In this document: positions 37,523-47,071 of the stretch, piece after piece
Numbering within the stretch: the first letter of the stretch is position 1
Layout of the letters: each line of letters begins with the position of its first letter
Assembly (NCBI RefSeq): GCF_000413855.1
Contig: NZ_ATGG01000006.1
Location: forward strand, 124,001-188,000
Direction: 5' to 3'
DNA: 64,000 nucleotides
From: Acinetobacter gyllenbergii CIP 110306 = MTCC 11365
Lineage (GTDB): Bacteria > Pseudomonadota > Gammaproteobacteria > Pseudomonadales > Moraxellaceae
Notes under the pieces: model-generated
Seen by the model: only the letters and a program-made list of their open reading frames with translations
Databases searched by the model: none
Told to the model about the DNA's origin: nothing
Translations under genes and position numbers: made by a program

Positions 37523-38341
37523 ATGCATATTTTATTTATTGGTTATGGTAAAACATCTCAGCGTGTCGCTAAACACTTATTTGAGCAAGGACACCACATT
37601 AGCACAATAAGTGGCAGTGAAAAAACAGATTGTTACGCGACCCATTATATTCAGGATATTCACCAACTTGATTTAACTCGCTTACCACCTATTGATATGG
37701 TGTATGTACTGCTTGCGCCCGCACAAAGTGGCATAGCAGCTTATCAACACACCTATGTGGAGAGTATCGCACCAATGGTTGATGCACTAAAAACACATCC
37801 AGTACAACGTATTGTTGTGGTGTCTTCCACTCGGGTCTATGGTGAAAATGCAGGTGAGCGGATTGATGATGAGACCGAGATTCGACCTGCTGATGCGCAA
37901 GGACATCTGCTGCGCGAGATGGAATTGCTGTGGCAAAAAAATTATCCGCAGCAAAGTATTATTGTTCGTCCTACTGGAATCTATGGAACTTCAATCGCTC
38001 GGTTAAAAAAGTTGGCTGAGCAAACATCGACTTATCCTGCAGTGCATTTTAGTAATCGTATTCATATTGATGATTTAGCAAAATTTTTAGCCGAATTAAT
38101 TAATTTAGCTAAACTTGAATCAAGCTATATTGTTAGCAATAATATACCTTTACCTATGCACGAAATTCTACTTTGGTTTCAACAACAACTAAAGCTACCC
38201 ACCTTAAAACTATTGACACAACAACAGACAGGCAAGCGGATCTATGCCACCCGATTGTCCGATACTGGATTTCGATTTGACCATTTGATTTGCTTTAATG
38301 ACTATGCTGCCGCTTTATTGGCACATAGTAATGAAAAATAA
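37523..38341 (+). CDS. NAD(P)-dependent epimerase/dehydratase (SDR-like, YeeZ type)
   Basis: 272 residues from MHILFIGYGKTSQRVAKHL; AAAGG lies 5 bases upstream, so the GTG at 37517 is not preferred. The Rossmann nucleotide-binding motif is slightly altered (GYGKTSQR in place of GxxGxxG). The extended-SDR elements VVVSSTRVYGENAG and GIYG are present, but the usual YxxxK is not obvious. Such proteins act on nucleotide sugars or unknown substrates. Divergent from recG. Confidence 0.85.
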   Translation: MHILFIGYGKTSQRVAKHLFEQGHHISTISGSEKTDCYATHYIQDIHQLDLTRLPPIDMVYVLLAPAQSGIAAYQHTYVESIAPMVDALKTHPVQRIVVVSSTRVYGENAGERIDDETEIRPADAQGHLLREMELLWQKNYPQQSIIVRPTGIYGTSIARLKKLAEQTSTYPAVHFSNRIHIDDLAKFLAELINLAKLESSYIVSNNIPLPMHEILLWFQQQLKLPTLKLLTQQQTGKRIYATRLSDTGFRFDHLICFNDYAAALLAHSNEK

Positions 38342-38467
38342 TTCAATTAGACTGTAAAGAAAGTTTAAAGAGTTGGTATGTATTTTGAATTATAAATACC
38401 AATAGATTCCTGAAAGGAACCGCCTAAATTGAGCACGAGGTTTGCTGTGAGGCGTAAAGGGTGATAC

Positions 38468-39445
38468 ATGAGAAAAATAATTTGCATGATCTTATTCGGA
38501 TTGATTACAACCGCAAGTTGGGCTGTAGAGCAGTCTTGGTGCGTATTTGATCCTTTAAGTACACAGGGTGATATCAGCCGTCGTTTACAAGACATCCGTC
38601 TGTATGCGCAACAAAATCAAGTTCAGTTAAGCTTTCAAACCTTTAAAAATGAAAAGAAGGCGATACAAGCTTTTGATCAGCGTAAATGTTCAGGCTTGGT
38701 GGCATCCAATTTTAATACCTATCGCTATAACCGTTTTATGGGCACAAGTGGGGGGATTGGATTGATTCCGAATAATCGTGTGGCTCGGACATTTTTACAA
38801 CTGCTGAATAATTCAAATGTCGAAAAACGTATGCTGAGTGGAGATTATGAAGTGTTGGGCATGATCCCGATTGGGACAGCCTATATGATCATGAATACCC
38901 AACAGATTAATAAAGTCTCTCAGTTAAAAAATAAAAGCATTGGAATTTTAGAAAATAATCCACCTCAACAGGCATTGGTACAAAGTGTCGGTGCTAAACC
39001 CGTCTATGTTGATTTTTCTAATGCGGTGGAATCTTTTAAGCAGAAAAAAATTGATATTTTGGCTGCACCTGCTTATGGGATATTGCCGTATAACTTGAAA
39101 AAGGAATTTGGTGCAGACACACAGGTCGTCAACTTCCCTATGGCGTATTTTGCGATGAATATCGTGATTCGGCCACAAGCTTACCCAGCAGGCTTCGGTC
39201 ATCAAATACGCTCTTGGTTTGTGCGCAACAGCAATGTGCTTGCTGCACAAGCCATTCAATGGGAAAACCATTTACCAGCTTATTACTGGGCGGATATTTC
39301 AGGTTATGAAAAACAGGGCTACGACGCGATGGTGGTGAAGATTCGAAATCGTTATGTCGACTCTGGTTATTATGATGCGTATTTTGTATCGCTCATTAAA
39401 CGACTGCGATGCTTGGATGATCCGAAGTATTTAGAGTGTCGTTAG
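38468..39445 (+). CDS. putative periplasmic solute-binding protein
   Basis: 325 residues. The signal peptide is RKIICMILFGLITTASWA. The mature part has the two-lobe pattern of substrate-binding proteins, for example KNKSIGILENNPPQQALVQ and ESFKQKKIDILAAPAYGILP. This matches a family found mainly in Acinetobacter and relatives and annotated as putative solute-binding protein. There is no permease gene nearby, so its partner and ligand are unknown. C-terminal Cys pair (RLRCLDDPKYLECR). Confidence 0.8.
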   Translation: MRKIICMILFGLITTASWAVEQSWCVFDPLSTQGDISRRLQDIRLYAQQNQVQLSFQTFKNEKKAIQAFDQRKCSGLVASNFNTYRYNRFMGTSGGIGLIPNNRVARTFLQLLNNSNVEKRMLSGDYEVLGMIPIGTAYMIMNTQQINKVSQLKNKSIGILENNPPQQALVQSVGAKPVYVDFSNAVESFKQKKIDILAAPAYGILPYNLKKEFGADTQVVNFPMAYFAMNIVIRPQAYPAGFGHQIRSWFVRNSNVLAAQAIQWENHLPAYYWADISGYEKQGYDAMVVKIRNRYVDSGYYDAYFVSLIKRLRCLDDPKYLECR

Positions 39446-39452
39446 CGCATTA

Positions 39453-39483
39453 AAAAAAGGCAACCGAAGTTGCCTTTTTTTGT
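39453..39483. terminator. bidirectional terminator
   Basis: AAAAAAAGGCAACC-GAA-GTTGCCTTTTTTT sits between the solute-binding protein gene and the convergent plsB. Confidence 0.82.
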
Positions 39484-39485
39484 AT

Positions 39486-42032
39486 TTAAGCTTTCTTGCG
39501 TTTTAAGCGACGTTTGGCTTGTTGAGATGCCATAGCCTCTAATGCTTCAGCCAGTTCTTCATCGCTAAATGTAGTGATGTGCTGCAACATTTGTAGCGTC
39601 GTCTCATCTAAGACCAACTGTGCACCTGCGGCCATCTCACTGAAATTATCATCGTATTCAATGAAACCTTGCTCATTGTTACGAATATAATTCTGTTGCG
39701 TCAGGACTTTAATAAAACTTTGGAATAAGGCTTTATCGAAGAACTCAGGTGAGTTGAATTCATACAGGACGGATAGGCGTTGCCCCAATAAATGACTCAA
39801 CTCTTCCACTTGCTTGGTTGAAATATTGCCTGAACCACGTTGAGTAATTAGTGCAAGGGTCATGTAGTAACGCTCTAAACTCTGTTTCACTGGCATCGCC
39901 AAGGTCACAAGTTTTTGGTGTTCTTCACTGTTTGGCGTTGGGCTGAACAGGTTGTCTTCATGATCTTGGAAAATAATACCAATCTGAACTAAGGCATCAA
40001 TATAATTATCAATCTGCTTTTGTAGATCAGCAGCTTCCCATTTCATAAATAATTCAGCTTTTAAGAATGGATACAAGGTACGGATCACATTGCTTAAATC
40101 GTTCTTGTGAATTTTACCATTGTGCTCAACCAGCGAAGCCACCAATGACGGTAAAACAAAGGCGTGTAAAATGTTATTACGGAAGTAAGTCAGCAATACG
40201 GCTTGATTATCTTCAATCGCAATAATATCGCCTAACACATGTTGTACACGTTTGATTAACTTGAGCTTGAGGCCATAAGCAATAATTTCTTTACCTGATA
40301 ATGAGGTCACTTGTGTGCGCTCATCATATGGTCGTTGTGTTGCCAAGTCACGGTAGATATCCAGTTGCTTGGCGCAAATTTCTTCATCTAAGGTGTGCTT
40401 TGGTGTTGCCAATAAAATCAAGGAAAGCAAGGACACTGGGTTAATCACCACAGCGCGGTTGATGTTTTCTAGAATCAGATTGGCTGAACTTGCCACAACG
40501 TTAGATATCTCAGTGGTACTTGCGGTCTCGGTTTGAATATTTTCAGCACCTTGTTGCTTCAAAATATCATTTAGGAACACAGGTTCACCAAAGTTCACGT
40601 GTACTTTGCCGAAAATACGTTCAATCTTCCGTAAGGTTTTTACAATCCCAAAAATCGACTCGGCTTCTTTCGGTTTACCTTGCATTTCACCGACATAGGT
40701 TGAGCCTTCCATCAGACGTTCATAACCAATATAGGTTGGAACAAACACGATCGGTTTGGCTGGGGCGCGTAGATGACCCTGAATGGTCATGGCCAACATC
40801 CCCGTTTTGGGCGGCAATAAACGACCTGTACGAGAGCGGCCCCCTTCAATAAAGTATTCAATCGGGGTGTTGCGCGATAGAATACTATGTAAATATTCTT
40901 TAAATACAGAGGTGTAAAGTGCATTGCCACGGAAAGAACGGCGAATAAAGAAGGCGCCACCACCCCGTAATAATTGACCTACAAATGGTAGATTCAGGTT
41001 GTCACCCGCAGCGATATAAGGAATCATCAAACCACGCTTATAAATCACATAAGACAATAATAAGTAATCAATATGGCTACGGTGGCAAGGGGTGTAGACA
41101 ATCTCGTAATCTTTAGCCAACTCACGTACGGTACTGAAATTATGTACTTCTACGCCGTCATAGAGTTGCGTCCATAATCGGGTTAAGGCCATGTCGGCAA
41201 AACGGACTGCCGAAGCTGAGTAGTCCGAGACGATTTCATTGACATAACCAATGGCGCGGCGTTCAGCTTCAAGCATACTGATTTTATGCTGAATACTTTC
41301 ACGACGAATGGCATCTTGTACCTCAGCTGACTTGACCACCGATTGCATCACATTACGGCGGTCTGATAGGTCAGGACCAAGCACGACTTCACGTTGCTGG
41401 TCTAAATAGGTATCTAAAGAGCTGGCAATATAGGTGGCTGGCGACACATTGGGATGATTACTCTTGGCATAATCTACCAACTCACGTAAAGATTGTGGCT
41501 CATGAAATTCTAAAAAAGACTGACGACCATGTAAGCCGATATTCATCAATTGTTTGACGGTACCTGGTGTTGCCCAAGTATCTGAGAATAATAATTTGAA
41601 CCAAGAATCTTCTTTATCTGGTGAGCGGCCCCAGAGTACTGTTACTGGAACCAGTTGAATATCAACATCAGGTTGTTGTTCAAGCGCTTCTACCAATTGT
41701 AAAAGGCGCGGCGGGAAAGTCTGGGTATTAAAAATATTATTTTCGTTGTGGTGTAAAAACAGAACCGAGTTTTTTTCTTGATATGTACCAAAACTCAAAG
41801 GATCTAGGGCTGGTTTTAAATTTAGACGACGGGTTTCACCATCCACCACCAATGCATTACTACGTGAATAATTTTGTAATACGTAGCAGACCAACTTATT
41901 TGATTCAGTTGTATTTGGCTCTGCTGTGGTGGATTCTGTAGGAACTTCACCAAGAACATGTGGCGTTACCACAAGGTCAAGTAACTTACTCGAAAGTTGG
42001 CGATACATTTGACCAAATCCAGTCTTGGACAT
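39486..42032 (-). CDS. plsB: glycerol-3-phosphate 1-O-acyltransferase
   Basis: 848 residues, in line with PlsB of other Gammaproteobacteria. PlsB attaches the first fatty acyl chain to glycerol 3-phosphate at the inner membrane, the first step of phospholipid synthesis. All acyltransferase blocks are visible: HRSHIDYLLL (catalytic H-x4-D), GGAFFIRRSF, FIEGGRSRTGRLLPPKTG and IVFVPTYIGYE. The C-terminus is strongly basic (QQAKRRLKRKK). Single gene. Secure. Confidence 0.97.
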   Translation of the reverse strand: MSKTGFGQMYRQLSSKLLDLVVTPHVLGEVPTESTTAEPNTTESNKLVCYVLQNYSRSNALVVDGETRRLNLKPALDPLSFGTYQEKNSVLFLHHNENNIFNTQTFPPRLLQLVEALEQQPDVDIQLVPVTVLWGRSPDKEDSWFKLLFSDTWATPGTVKQLMNIGLHGRQSFLEFHEPQSLRELVDYAKSNHPNVSPATYIASSLDTYLDQQREVVLGPDLSDRRNVMQSVVKSAEVQDAIRRESIQHKISMLEAERRAIGYVNEIVSDYSASAVRFADMALTRLWTQLYDGVEVHNFSTVRELAKDYEIVYTPCHRSHIDYLLLSYVIYKRGLMIPYIAAGDNLNLPFVGQLLRGGGAFFIRRSFRGNALYTSVFKEYLHSILSRNTPIEYFIEGGRSRTGRLLPPKTGMLAMTIQGHLRAPAKPIVFVPTYIGYERLMEGSTYVGEMQGKPKEAESIFGIVKTLRKIERIFGKVHVNFGEPVFLNDILKQQGAENIQTETASTTEISNVVASSANLILENINRAVVINPVSLLSLILLATPKHTLDEEICAKQLDIYRDLATQRPYDERTQVTSLSGKEIIAYGLKLKLIKRVQHVLGDIIAIEDNQAVLLTYFRNNILHAFVLPSLVASLVEHNGKIHKNDLSNVIRTLYPFLKAELFMKWEAADLQKQIDNYIDALVQIGIIFQDHEDNLFSPTPNSEEHQKLVTLAMPVKQSLERYYMTLALITQRGSGNISTKQVEELSHLLGQRLSVLYEFNSPEFFDKALFQSFIKVLTQQNYIRNNEQGFIEYDDNFSEMAAGAQLVLDETTLQMLQHITTFSDEELAEALEAMASQQAKRRLKRKKA

Positions 42033-42309
42033 TACAAACTCCTAAATAATAATCCTGACATCGAGTCATGATGAACCCGACATTCTGCGATATTCTTACA
42101 TGAAACGATATGTTATTTTCTGACAAAATATAGCGTATTTGGTAGATTTTATCGTTAAAAATCGTATTTTTAGCGGGTATAAATACAATTAACGTGACGG
42201 ATGAATCATTTTATCCTGACCATTGTCATTTGAATTTGTGGCACAATCAAAATTATCAACCCTGAATGGATTGGTTGATCTCTCCTCATTGATGTTGGAA
42301 GGCTATTAC

Positions 42310-43182
42310 ATGAATGCGTTAACTCAAGAATTGGTAGAACTGCTGACTCTGGAAAAGTTAGAAGAGCATATTTTCCGAGGCAATAGCCGCAATTTGGTAG
42401 GCAAGCGAGTGTTCGGTGGGCAAGTGCTTGGACAAGCATTAAGAGCAGCGTCATATACCACAGATCGTCCTGCACATTCTTTACATGCTTATTTCTTGTA
42501 TGGCGGTGATGTGAATGCACCGATCATTTATGAAGTTGATCCTTTAAGAGATGGTAAAAGTTTTGCCAGTCGTCAAGTTCGGGCGATCCAACATGGTCGT
42601 ACTATTTTCTCGGCGATGGTCTCTTTTGCCAATCCGGAAGAAGGGCTGAATTATCAACATAAAGAACCTGAATACCCTGAGCCAGACACATTAAAATCTG
42701 AGAATGAACTAAAAGAAAGCCTGATTAATTTTGTGCCTGAAAATGTGCGTGCCAGTTTTATGCGCGAACGTCATGTGGAAATCAGACCGACTCAGTTAAT
42801 TAATCCGTTTCAGCCGCAGCCAGAAGCGCCGTTTTATGCGCATTACATTCGGACCCATGATGTAATTCCAGCCGATTTGGATGAAATCTCGCTGCATCAG
42901 GCGATTGTGGCATTCTATTCAGACTTTACCCTGATGACCACGGCATTGCGTCCACATGGCCTGTCTTGGATTTCACCGAATTTACAATGTGCCAGTATTG
43001 ACCATACCATTTATTTTCATCGCCCACTGCGTGCAGATGAGTGGATGCTTTACGATATGGAAGCGACCATTAGTGCCAGTTCACGTGGGCTGAACTTTGG
43101 TCGTATGTGGCAAAATGGACAGTTGGTGTGTAGTACGGTGCAAGAAGGTTTGATTCGGCTCAGAGAAATCGAAACCCAGTAA
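42310..43182 (+). CDS. tesB: acyl-CoA thioesterase II
   Basis: 290 residues from MNALTQELVELLTLEKLEE, the family's normal N-terminus, with GGAAGG upstream; an in-frame start at 42223 adds 29 unlike residues. It is a double hotdog protein: RNLVGKRVFGGQVLGQAL and DRPAHSLHAYFLYGG in the first half, then SLHQAIVAFYSDFTLM and SIDHTIYFHRPLRADEWMLYD in the second. It hydrolyses medium- and long-chain acyl-CoA. Divergent from plsB. Confidence 0.95.
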   Translation: MNALTQELVELLTLEKLEEHIFRGNSRNLVGKRVFGGQVLGQALRAASYTTDRPAHSLHAYFLYGGDVNAPIIYEVDPLRDGKSFASRQVRAIQHGRTIFSAMVSFANPEEGLNYQHKEPEYPEPDTLKSENELKESLINFVPENVRASFMRERHVEIRPTQLINPFQPQPEAPFYAHYIRTHDVIPADLDEISLHQAIVAFYSDFTLMTTALRPHGLSWISPNLQCASIDHTIYFHRPLRADEWMLYDMEATISASSRGLNFGRMWQNGQLVCSTVQEGLIRLREIETQ

Positions 43183-43195
43183 AAATGAATCAACC

Positions 43196-43229
43196 CTAAA
43201 GCCATCATTCTGATGGCTTTTTTTATCAT
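43196..43229 (+). terminator. Rho-independent terminator of tesB
   Basis: AAAGCCATCA-TTC-TGATGGCTTTTTTTATC follows the stop codon by 14 bases. Confidence 0.88.
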
Positions 43230-43309
43230 AAGGATGTGACAAAAAATTGCTCGATTCTTCCACATGAGCATGCCATAGTACGGCTAAGTTAAAATTTTAT
43301 CCCTTCACA

Positions 43310-44551
43310 ATGAATCTAAATACACAAATTTTAATTGCAGCTGTACTTGGTGTGGCCTTTGGTTTTTTATTGCTGGCCTATCCACAGACGATCTTTGTTG
43401 ACTACAGTCTTTATGGCTTGGGTATTTTAAGTAGCATTTTCATTGGTTTGCTGAAAATGTTGCTGATCCCACTGATTTTTAGCTCGATTGTGGTTGGTGT
43501 TTCTAATTTGCAGGCAGGCGGACAATTTGGTCGGGTCTGGAAAATTACCGCATTAAGTTGCTTGACCACCACGAGCTTGGCTTTAATTCTAGGAATTAGC
43601 TGTGCGCATCTGTTTGAAGTTGGTAAAGGGGTGGATATTCAATTATTCCAAGCCGCAATGGATAGCCATCAAACCCCAGATACCTTAACCCCATCAAGTT
43701 TCTTTACGACCTTTATTCAGAATACATTGATCAATCCATTCAAGGCTTTTAGTGAAGGCAATGTGTTGGCAGTGGTGGTGTTTGCCTTATTTCTGGGTGT
43801 GGCTTTGGTCAAAGGCGGCGAGCGTTTCGTCTTGGTGCGTAACATCAGTCAGCAATTCTTTGACATTATGATGATGTTAGTGGGCTGGGTAATGAAACTT
43901 GCGCCGATCGGGATTTTTGCACTCTTGGCAAAGCTGATTGCGACCGAAGATCTATCTGTACTTAGCCGTTTGGTTGAGTTTGCTGCGGTGGTGACAGGGA
44001 CGACCATTTTCCATGGTGTGGTGGTATTGCCTGCCTTGTTGTGGATTTTTGGGCGGATGAATCCAATCACCTTTTTTAGAGGGGCGAGAACCGCTTTGGT
44101 TACGGCATTTGCCACCAGTTCCAGTTCTGCCACTATGCCACTGAGTATGAAGTGTGCACAGGAAAATTTGGGGGTGCGACCACAAACGGCTGGCTTTGTT
44201 ATTCCATTGGGTACGCAGCTGAATATGGATGGTACGGCACTCTATGAAGCGGCAGCAGCTTTATTTATTGCCAATTTGATGGGTTTGGATTTGAGTCTGA
44301 CTCAACAGCTGATTGTCTGCTTAACAGCCATGATTGCATCCTTAGGTGCACCAGGGATTCCAAGTGCTGGGATGGTCACCATGATTATGGTACTACAGTC
44401 AGTTGGTTTACCCGCCGAAGCAATTGCAATTTTATTGCCGATTGATCGTGTGCTCGATACAGTACGCACCGTGGTCAATGTACAAGGCGATATGATGATC
44501 AGTGTGGTGGTTGATCGTTATGCCAAGAAAGCTGAAGCAGAGTCCAGTTGA
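43310..44551 (+). CDS. dicarboxylate/amino acid:cation symporter (DAACS family)
   Basis: 413 residues with about eight membrane helices and two re-entrant loops. The family motifs are exact: FATSSSSATMPLSM (hairpin 1 serine-rich stretch), GTQLNMDGTALYEA (substrate and Na+ site) and GAPGIPSAGMVT (hairpin 2). Members move glutamate, aspartate or C4-dicarboxylates with Na+ or H+; the specific ligand is not clear. Single gene closed by a terminator. Confidence 0.94.
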   Translation: MNLNTQILIAAVLGVAFGFLLLAYPQTIFVDYSLYGLGILSSIFIGLLKMLLIPLIFSSIVVGVSNLQAGGQFGRVWKITALSCLTTTSLALILGISCAHLFEVGKGVDIQLFQAAMDSHQTPDTLTPSSFFTTFIQNTLINPFKAFSEGNVLAVVVFALFLGVALVKGGERFVLVRNISQQFFDIMMMLVGWVMKLAPIGIFALLAKLIATEDLSVLSRLVEFAAVVTGTTIFHGVVVLPALLWIFGRMNPITFFRGARTALVTAFATSSSSATMPLSMKCAQENLGVRPQTAGFVIPLGTQLNMDGTALYEAAAALFIANLMGLDLSLTQQLIVCLTAMIASLGAPGIPSAGMVTMIMVLQSVGLPAEAIAILLPIDRVLDTVRTVVNVQGDMMISVVVDRYAKKAEAESS

Positions 44552-44559
44552 TTGGATGA

Positions 44560-44595
44560 AATAAAAAAAGCAGGAAATTATTCCTGCTTTTTTAT
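44560..44595. terminator. bidirectional terminator
   Basis: AAAAAAAGCAGGAA-ATTA-TTCCTGCTTTTTT lies between convergent genes. Confidence 0.88.
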
Positions 44596-44604
44596 ATTTA
44601 AGAG

Positions 44605-45549
44605 TTAAGCGGCTTGCTGTAAAGCGCGTTTTGCAGCAGGTGAATTGTTCAGATAATTCACAGCGTCTTGGGTGTTGCCTTCTTTGACCGGGTCATACCA
44701 CGGCATCAGGTAATCAATTTGTTGTGCAACCAACCATGCAGGGCCCGGCAAGATTTTCGCGTCTTTTAATGCGATCTTCGACCATTCGATCCAGATCCAT
44801 GGTTTAAACAGACTTGGTTTCTTGTCGGCAAAACGAGGATCTTGGCTCATGATATGTGCTGCACCATCGACCCAAAGGCCAAGCACACCAATAATCACAG
44901 CAACACTCATGTAGTAACGTGCGATATAACCACCGCCCAAATGACGATAGAGATCAAATGCAACGGTACGGTGTTCAATTTCTTCAGAGCCATGCCATTT
45001 AACCAGATCAATCATTTCTGGATCTGCACCGAGTTCTTCCCAACGCTTGTTATACAGAGCATATTTGCCTAGTACACAGGTCATGTGTTCAACAGTTGCA
45101 ATCACACCTAGACGGAATAAATCCCACTGATGTTCGAGTACTTTCGGAATTTCCTTATCGAAGGGCTTGTCTGCCAAGACCTTGGTAAATAAGAAATCCA
45201 TGATGTCGAGATTACGCTGGATATCAATATTACGCTGCGTCAAATATTCTTTATTGGCAGAGGTATGTGCAACGGCATGCATTGCTTCTTGGCGAATAAA
45301 GGCTTGAACGTCTTGCTTTAATTTTTCATCGGTAATTTTTGGAAGGACTTTGTTATATAAACGGCAAAACCAAAACTCACCAGCAGGTAAAATATTGTTA
45401 ATTTCATTAATAAAATAGCTGGCGAAAGGTTGGTTTGGAATCCAATCCACTGGCGTATTTTCCCAGTCAAACTTTACTTTGCGTGGGAGGATTTTATAGT
45501 CAATCGAAGAACCAAGAACTTTGTTCTTCACAAATGATAGTAATTTCAT
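44605..45549 (-). CDS. PF10118-type putative metal-dependent hydrolase
   Basis: 314 residues. Likely metal ligands are spread through RQEAMHAVAHTSANKEYL, ATVEHMTCVLGKYALYN and GSEEIEHRTVAFDLYRHLGGGY, a pattern of paired Glu/His on helices like the family annotated as predicted metal-dependent hydrolase. One hydrophobic segment near residue 215-235 suggests membrane association. The reaction is unknown for the family. Single gene. Confidence 0.85.
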   Translation of the reverse strand: MKLLSFVKNKVLGSSIDYKILPRKVKFDWENTPVDWIPNQPFASYFINEINNILPAGEFWFCRLYNKVLPKITDEKLKQDVQAFIRQEAMHAVAHTSANKEYLTQRNIDIQRNLDIMDFLFTKVLADKPFDKEIPKVLEHQWDLFRLGVIATVEHMTCVLGKYALYNKRWEELGADPEMIDLVKWHGSEEIEHRTVAFDLYRHLGGGYIARYYMSVAVIIGVLGLWVDGAAHIMSQDPRFADKKPSLFKPWIWIEWSKIALKDAKILPGPAWLVAQQIDYLMPWYDPVKEGNTQDAVNYLNNSPAAKRALQQAA

Positions 45550-45646
45550 CGTTTAGTCCTAATCGATAGTGCAATGAACCAACACTAAGCAGTATATGAA
45601 AACTACCTAGTGTTTGTGTTTAGCAATTCGGGACAATTAAAAATTA

Positions 45647-45672
45647 TTTTATGCATCAAGTTGCATAAAATG
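45647..45672 (-). terminator. possible terminator of engB
   Basis: ATTTTATGCA (45647-45656) and TGCATAAAAT (45663-45672) form a 10-bp AT-rich stem, followed on the minus strand by AATTTTTAATT. The stem is weak in GC, so the call is tentative. Confidence 0.45.
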
Positions 45673-45678
45673 CACTTT

Positions 45679-46455
45679 TTATTCTTGGATGTCGGTTTCT
45701 GAGGCTTCTGGGATCTGACTCAGGTCAAATTCAACGGGTTGATCCAGCGTGAAGTTCAGGCGGCCAGCCATTACACTGGCAAGTTCCTCTAGGCCAATAC
45801 GATTGAGTGAAGAGAATAATTGGATCGAGAAATCGAGTTTCATCTTCTTCAATTGCTGTTTGACTTCGAGCAACACTTTGTTGGCTGGGCCACGATTGAG
45901 CTTATCCGCTTTGGTGAGCAGGATATGCACAAACAAATGGCGTGAATGTGCCCATTCCAACATCATCAAATCAAAGTGTTGTAAAGGATGACGAATATCC
46001 ATTAACAGCACTAAGCCTTGTAAACTCTTACGATGAATTAAATAGTTTTCCAGTTCTTTCTGCCAGACGATTTTCATGGCTTCAGGAACCGCTGCATAAC
46101 CATAACCTGGTAAATCGACCAAGCGTTGATCTGGATTGCCCAAGCTAAAAAAGTTGATCATTTGAGTACGACCAGGTTTTTTAGAGGCACGTGCCAATTG
46201 CTTTTGATTAGTTAATGTATTGATTGCACTTGACTTACCTGCATTGGAACGGCCTGCAAATGCGATTTCATAACCGGTATCTTCTACGCATAAAGCCAGT
46301 TTCGGCGCACTCATCAAAAATTCAGCTTGGCGTAACCATGTCAAAGACTGTACTGCATATTCAGTGATTGCAGGGTCAGCCTTTTTTTCATAACTGATTT
46401 TTTGTTTCGGTGCGAGTTTGGCTTTGGTGTCTTTCGATTTTTCACTACGACGCAT
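45679..46455 (-). CDS. engB: ribosome biogenesis GTP-binding protein YsxC/EngB
   Basis: 258 residues, about 45 longer than the E. coli protein because of a basic N-terminal extension ([17 protein letters not shown]). The GTPase motifs are G1 [12 protein letters not shown]3 DLPGYGYA and G4 TKADKLNRG. EngB is needed for assembly of the large ribosomal subunit. The extension has no recognised domain; a later Met (MSAPKLALC) could serve as a shorter start, so its reality is not certain. Confidence 0.94.
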   Translation of the reverse strand: MRRSEKSKDTKAKLAPKQKISYEKKADPAITEYAVQSLTWLRQAEFLMSAPKLALCVEDTGYEIAFAGRSNAGKSSAINTLTNQKQLARASKKPGRTQMINFFSLGNPDQRLVDLPGYGYAAVPEAMKIVWQKELENYLIHRKSLQGLVLLMDIRHPLQHFDLMMLEWAHSRHLFVHILLTKADKLNRGPANKVLLEVKQQLKKMKLDFSIQLFSSLNRIGLEELASVMAGRLNFTLDQPVEFDLSQIPEASETDIQE

Positions 46456-46539
46456 AGAAGCTTACTTTTGAATAGGAATAGCAACGACCATTATAAAGGA
46501 TGTGAGGCGTTCGTGCGAATCCTCATCTGTACATGATCT

Positions 46540-46992
46540 TTAAGCTTTCTGAATAAGCTCTAAAAAGTCGATGCTTGAGCGTGTGGAAGAGGGAATAATA
46601 CCCTGTTGAACCACTTCGCCGAGTGTATATTGATCTAGGCTTTGATAAAAACATTCAAGTGCTTGATCCAAAATACCTTTCAGTCCGCAGTTGGCTCGCA
46701 GGACGCAAGGAGGAGTATTGCACTCAACAATTTGATGGTTACCTTGTAAGGTTCGAACAATTTCCCCGAGTTTCAAATTCTTGGCTTCCGGATTTAAGCG
46801 CAAACCACCGCCTTTACCACGAATGGTGACAATCCAGTGTTGTTTACCCATGAAGTGCACCACTTTAACCAAGTGATTTTGCGACACATGCAAGTCTTCG
46901 GCGATATCTGCAATCGTGTACGGTACATCACTCGGGCGAGCAACATACATCAGAATCCTGAGTGCATAATCAGTAAATTTATTGAGTTGCAT
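46540..46992 (-). CDS. nsrR: Rrf2-family nitric-oxide-sensing repressor NsrR
   Basis: 150 residues. Winged helix at about 10-60 (YTIADIAEDLHVSQNHLVKVV), then the [Fe-S] ligands in ECNTPPCVLRANCGLK, spaced Cys-x4-Cys-x5-Cys as in NsrR. The iron-sulfur cluster reacts with nitric oxide and the protein leaves its operator. It lies just downstream of hmp, which carries a canonical operator, so hmp-nsrR forms an auto-contained NO response. The assignment to NsrR rather than IscR rests on these spacings and the neighbour. Confidence 0.9.
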   Translation of the reverse strand: MQLNKFTDYALRILMYVARPSDVPYTIADIAEDLHVSQNHLVKVVHFMGKQHWIVTIRGKGGGLRLNPEAKNLKLGEIVRTLQGNHQIVECNTPPCVLRANCGLKGILDQALECFYQSLDQYTLGEVVQQGIIPSSTRSSIDFLELIQKA

Positions 46993-47025
46993 GGGATTTC
47001 ACTCAATTGATTGCTTAAAATAGAA

Positions 47026-47054
47026 AGGGCCAGTCTAACATAGACTAGCCCTAT
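47026..47054 (-). terminator. terminator/attenuator between hmp and nsrR
   Basis: On the minus strand, AGGGCTAGTCTA and TAGACTGGCCCT form a stem with one mismatch, followed by TTCTATTTT. Either nsrR has its own promoter or its expression comes from read-through. Confidence 0.6.
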
Positions 47055-47071
47055 GCAAAACGTAGCGTGAA

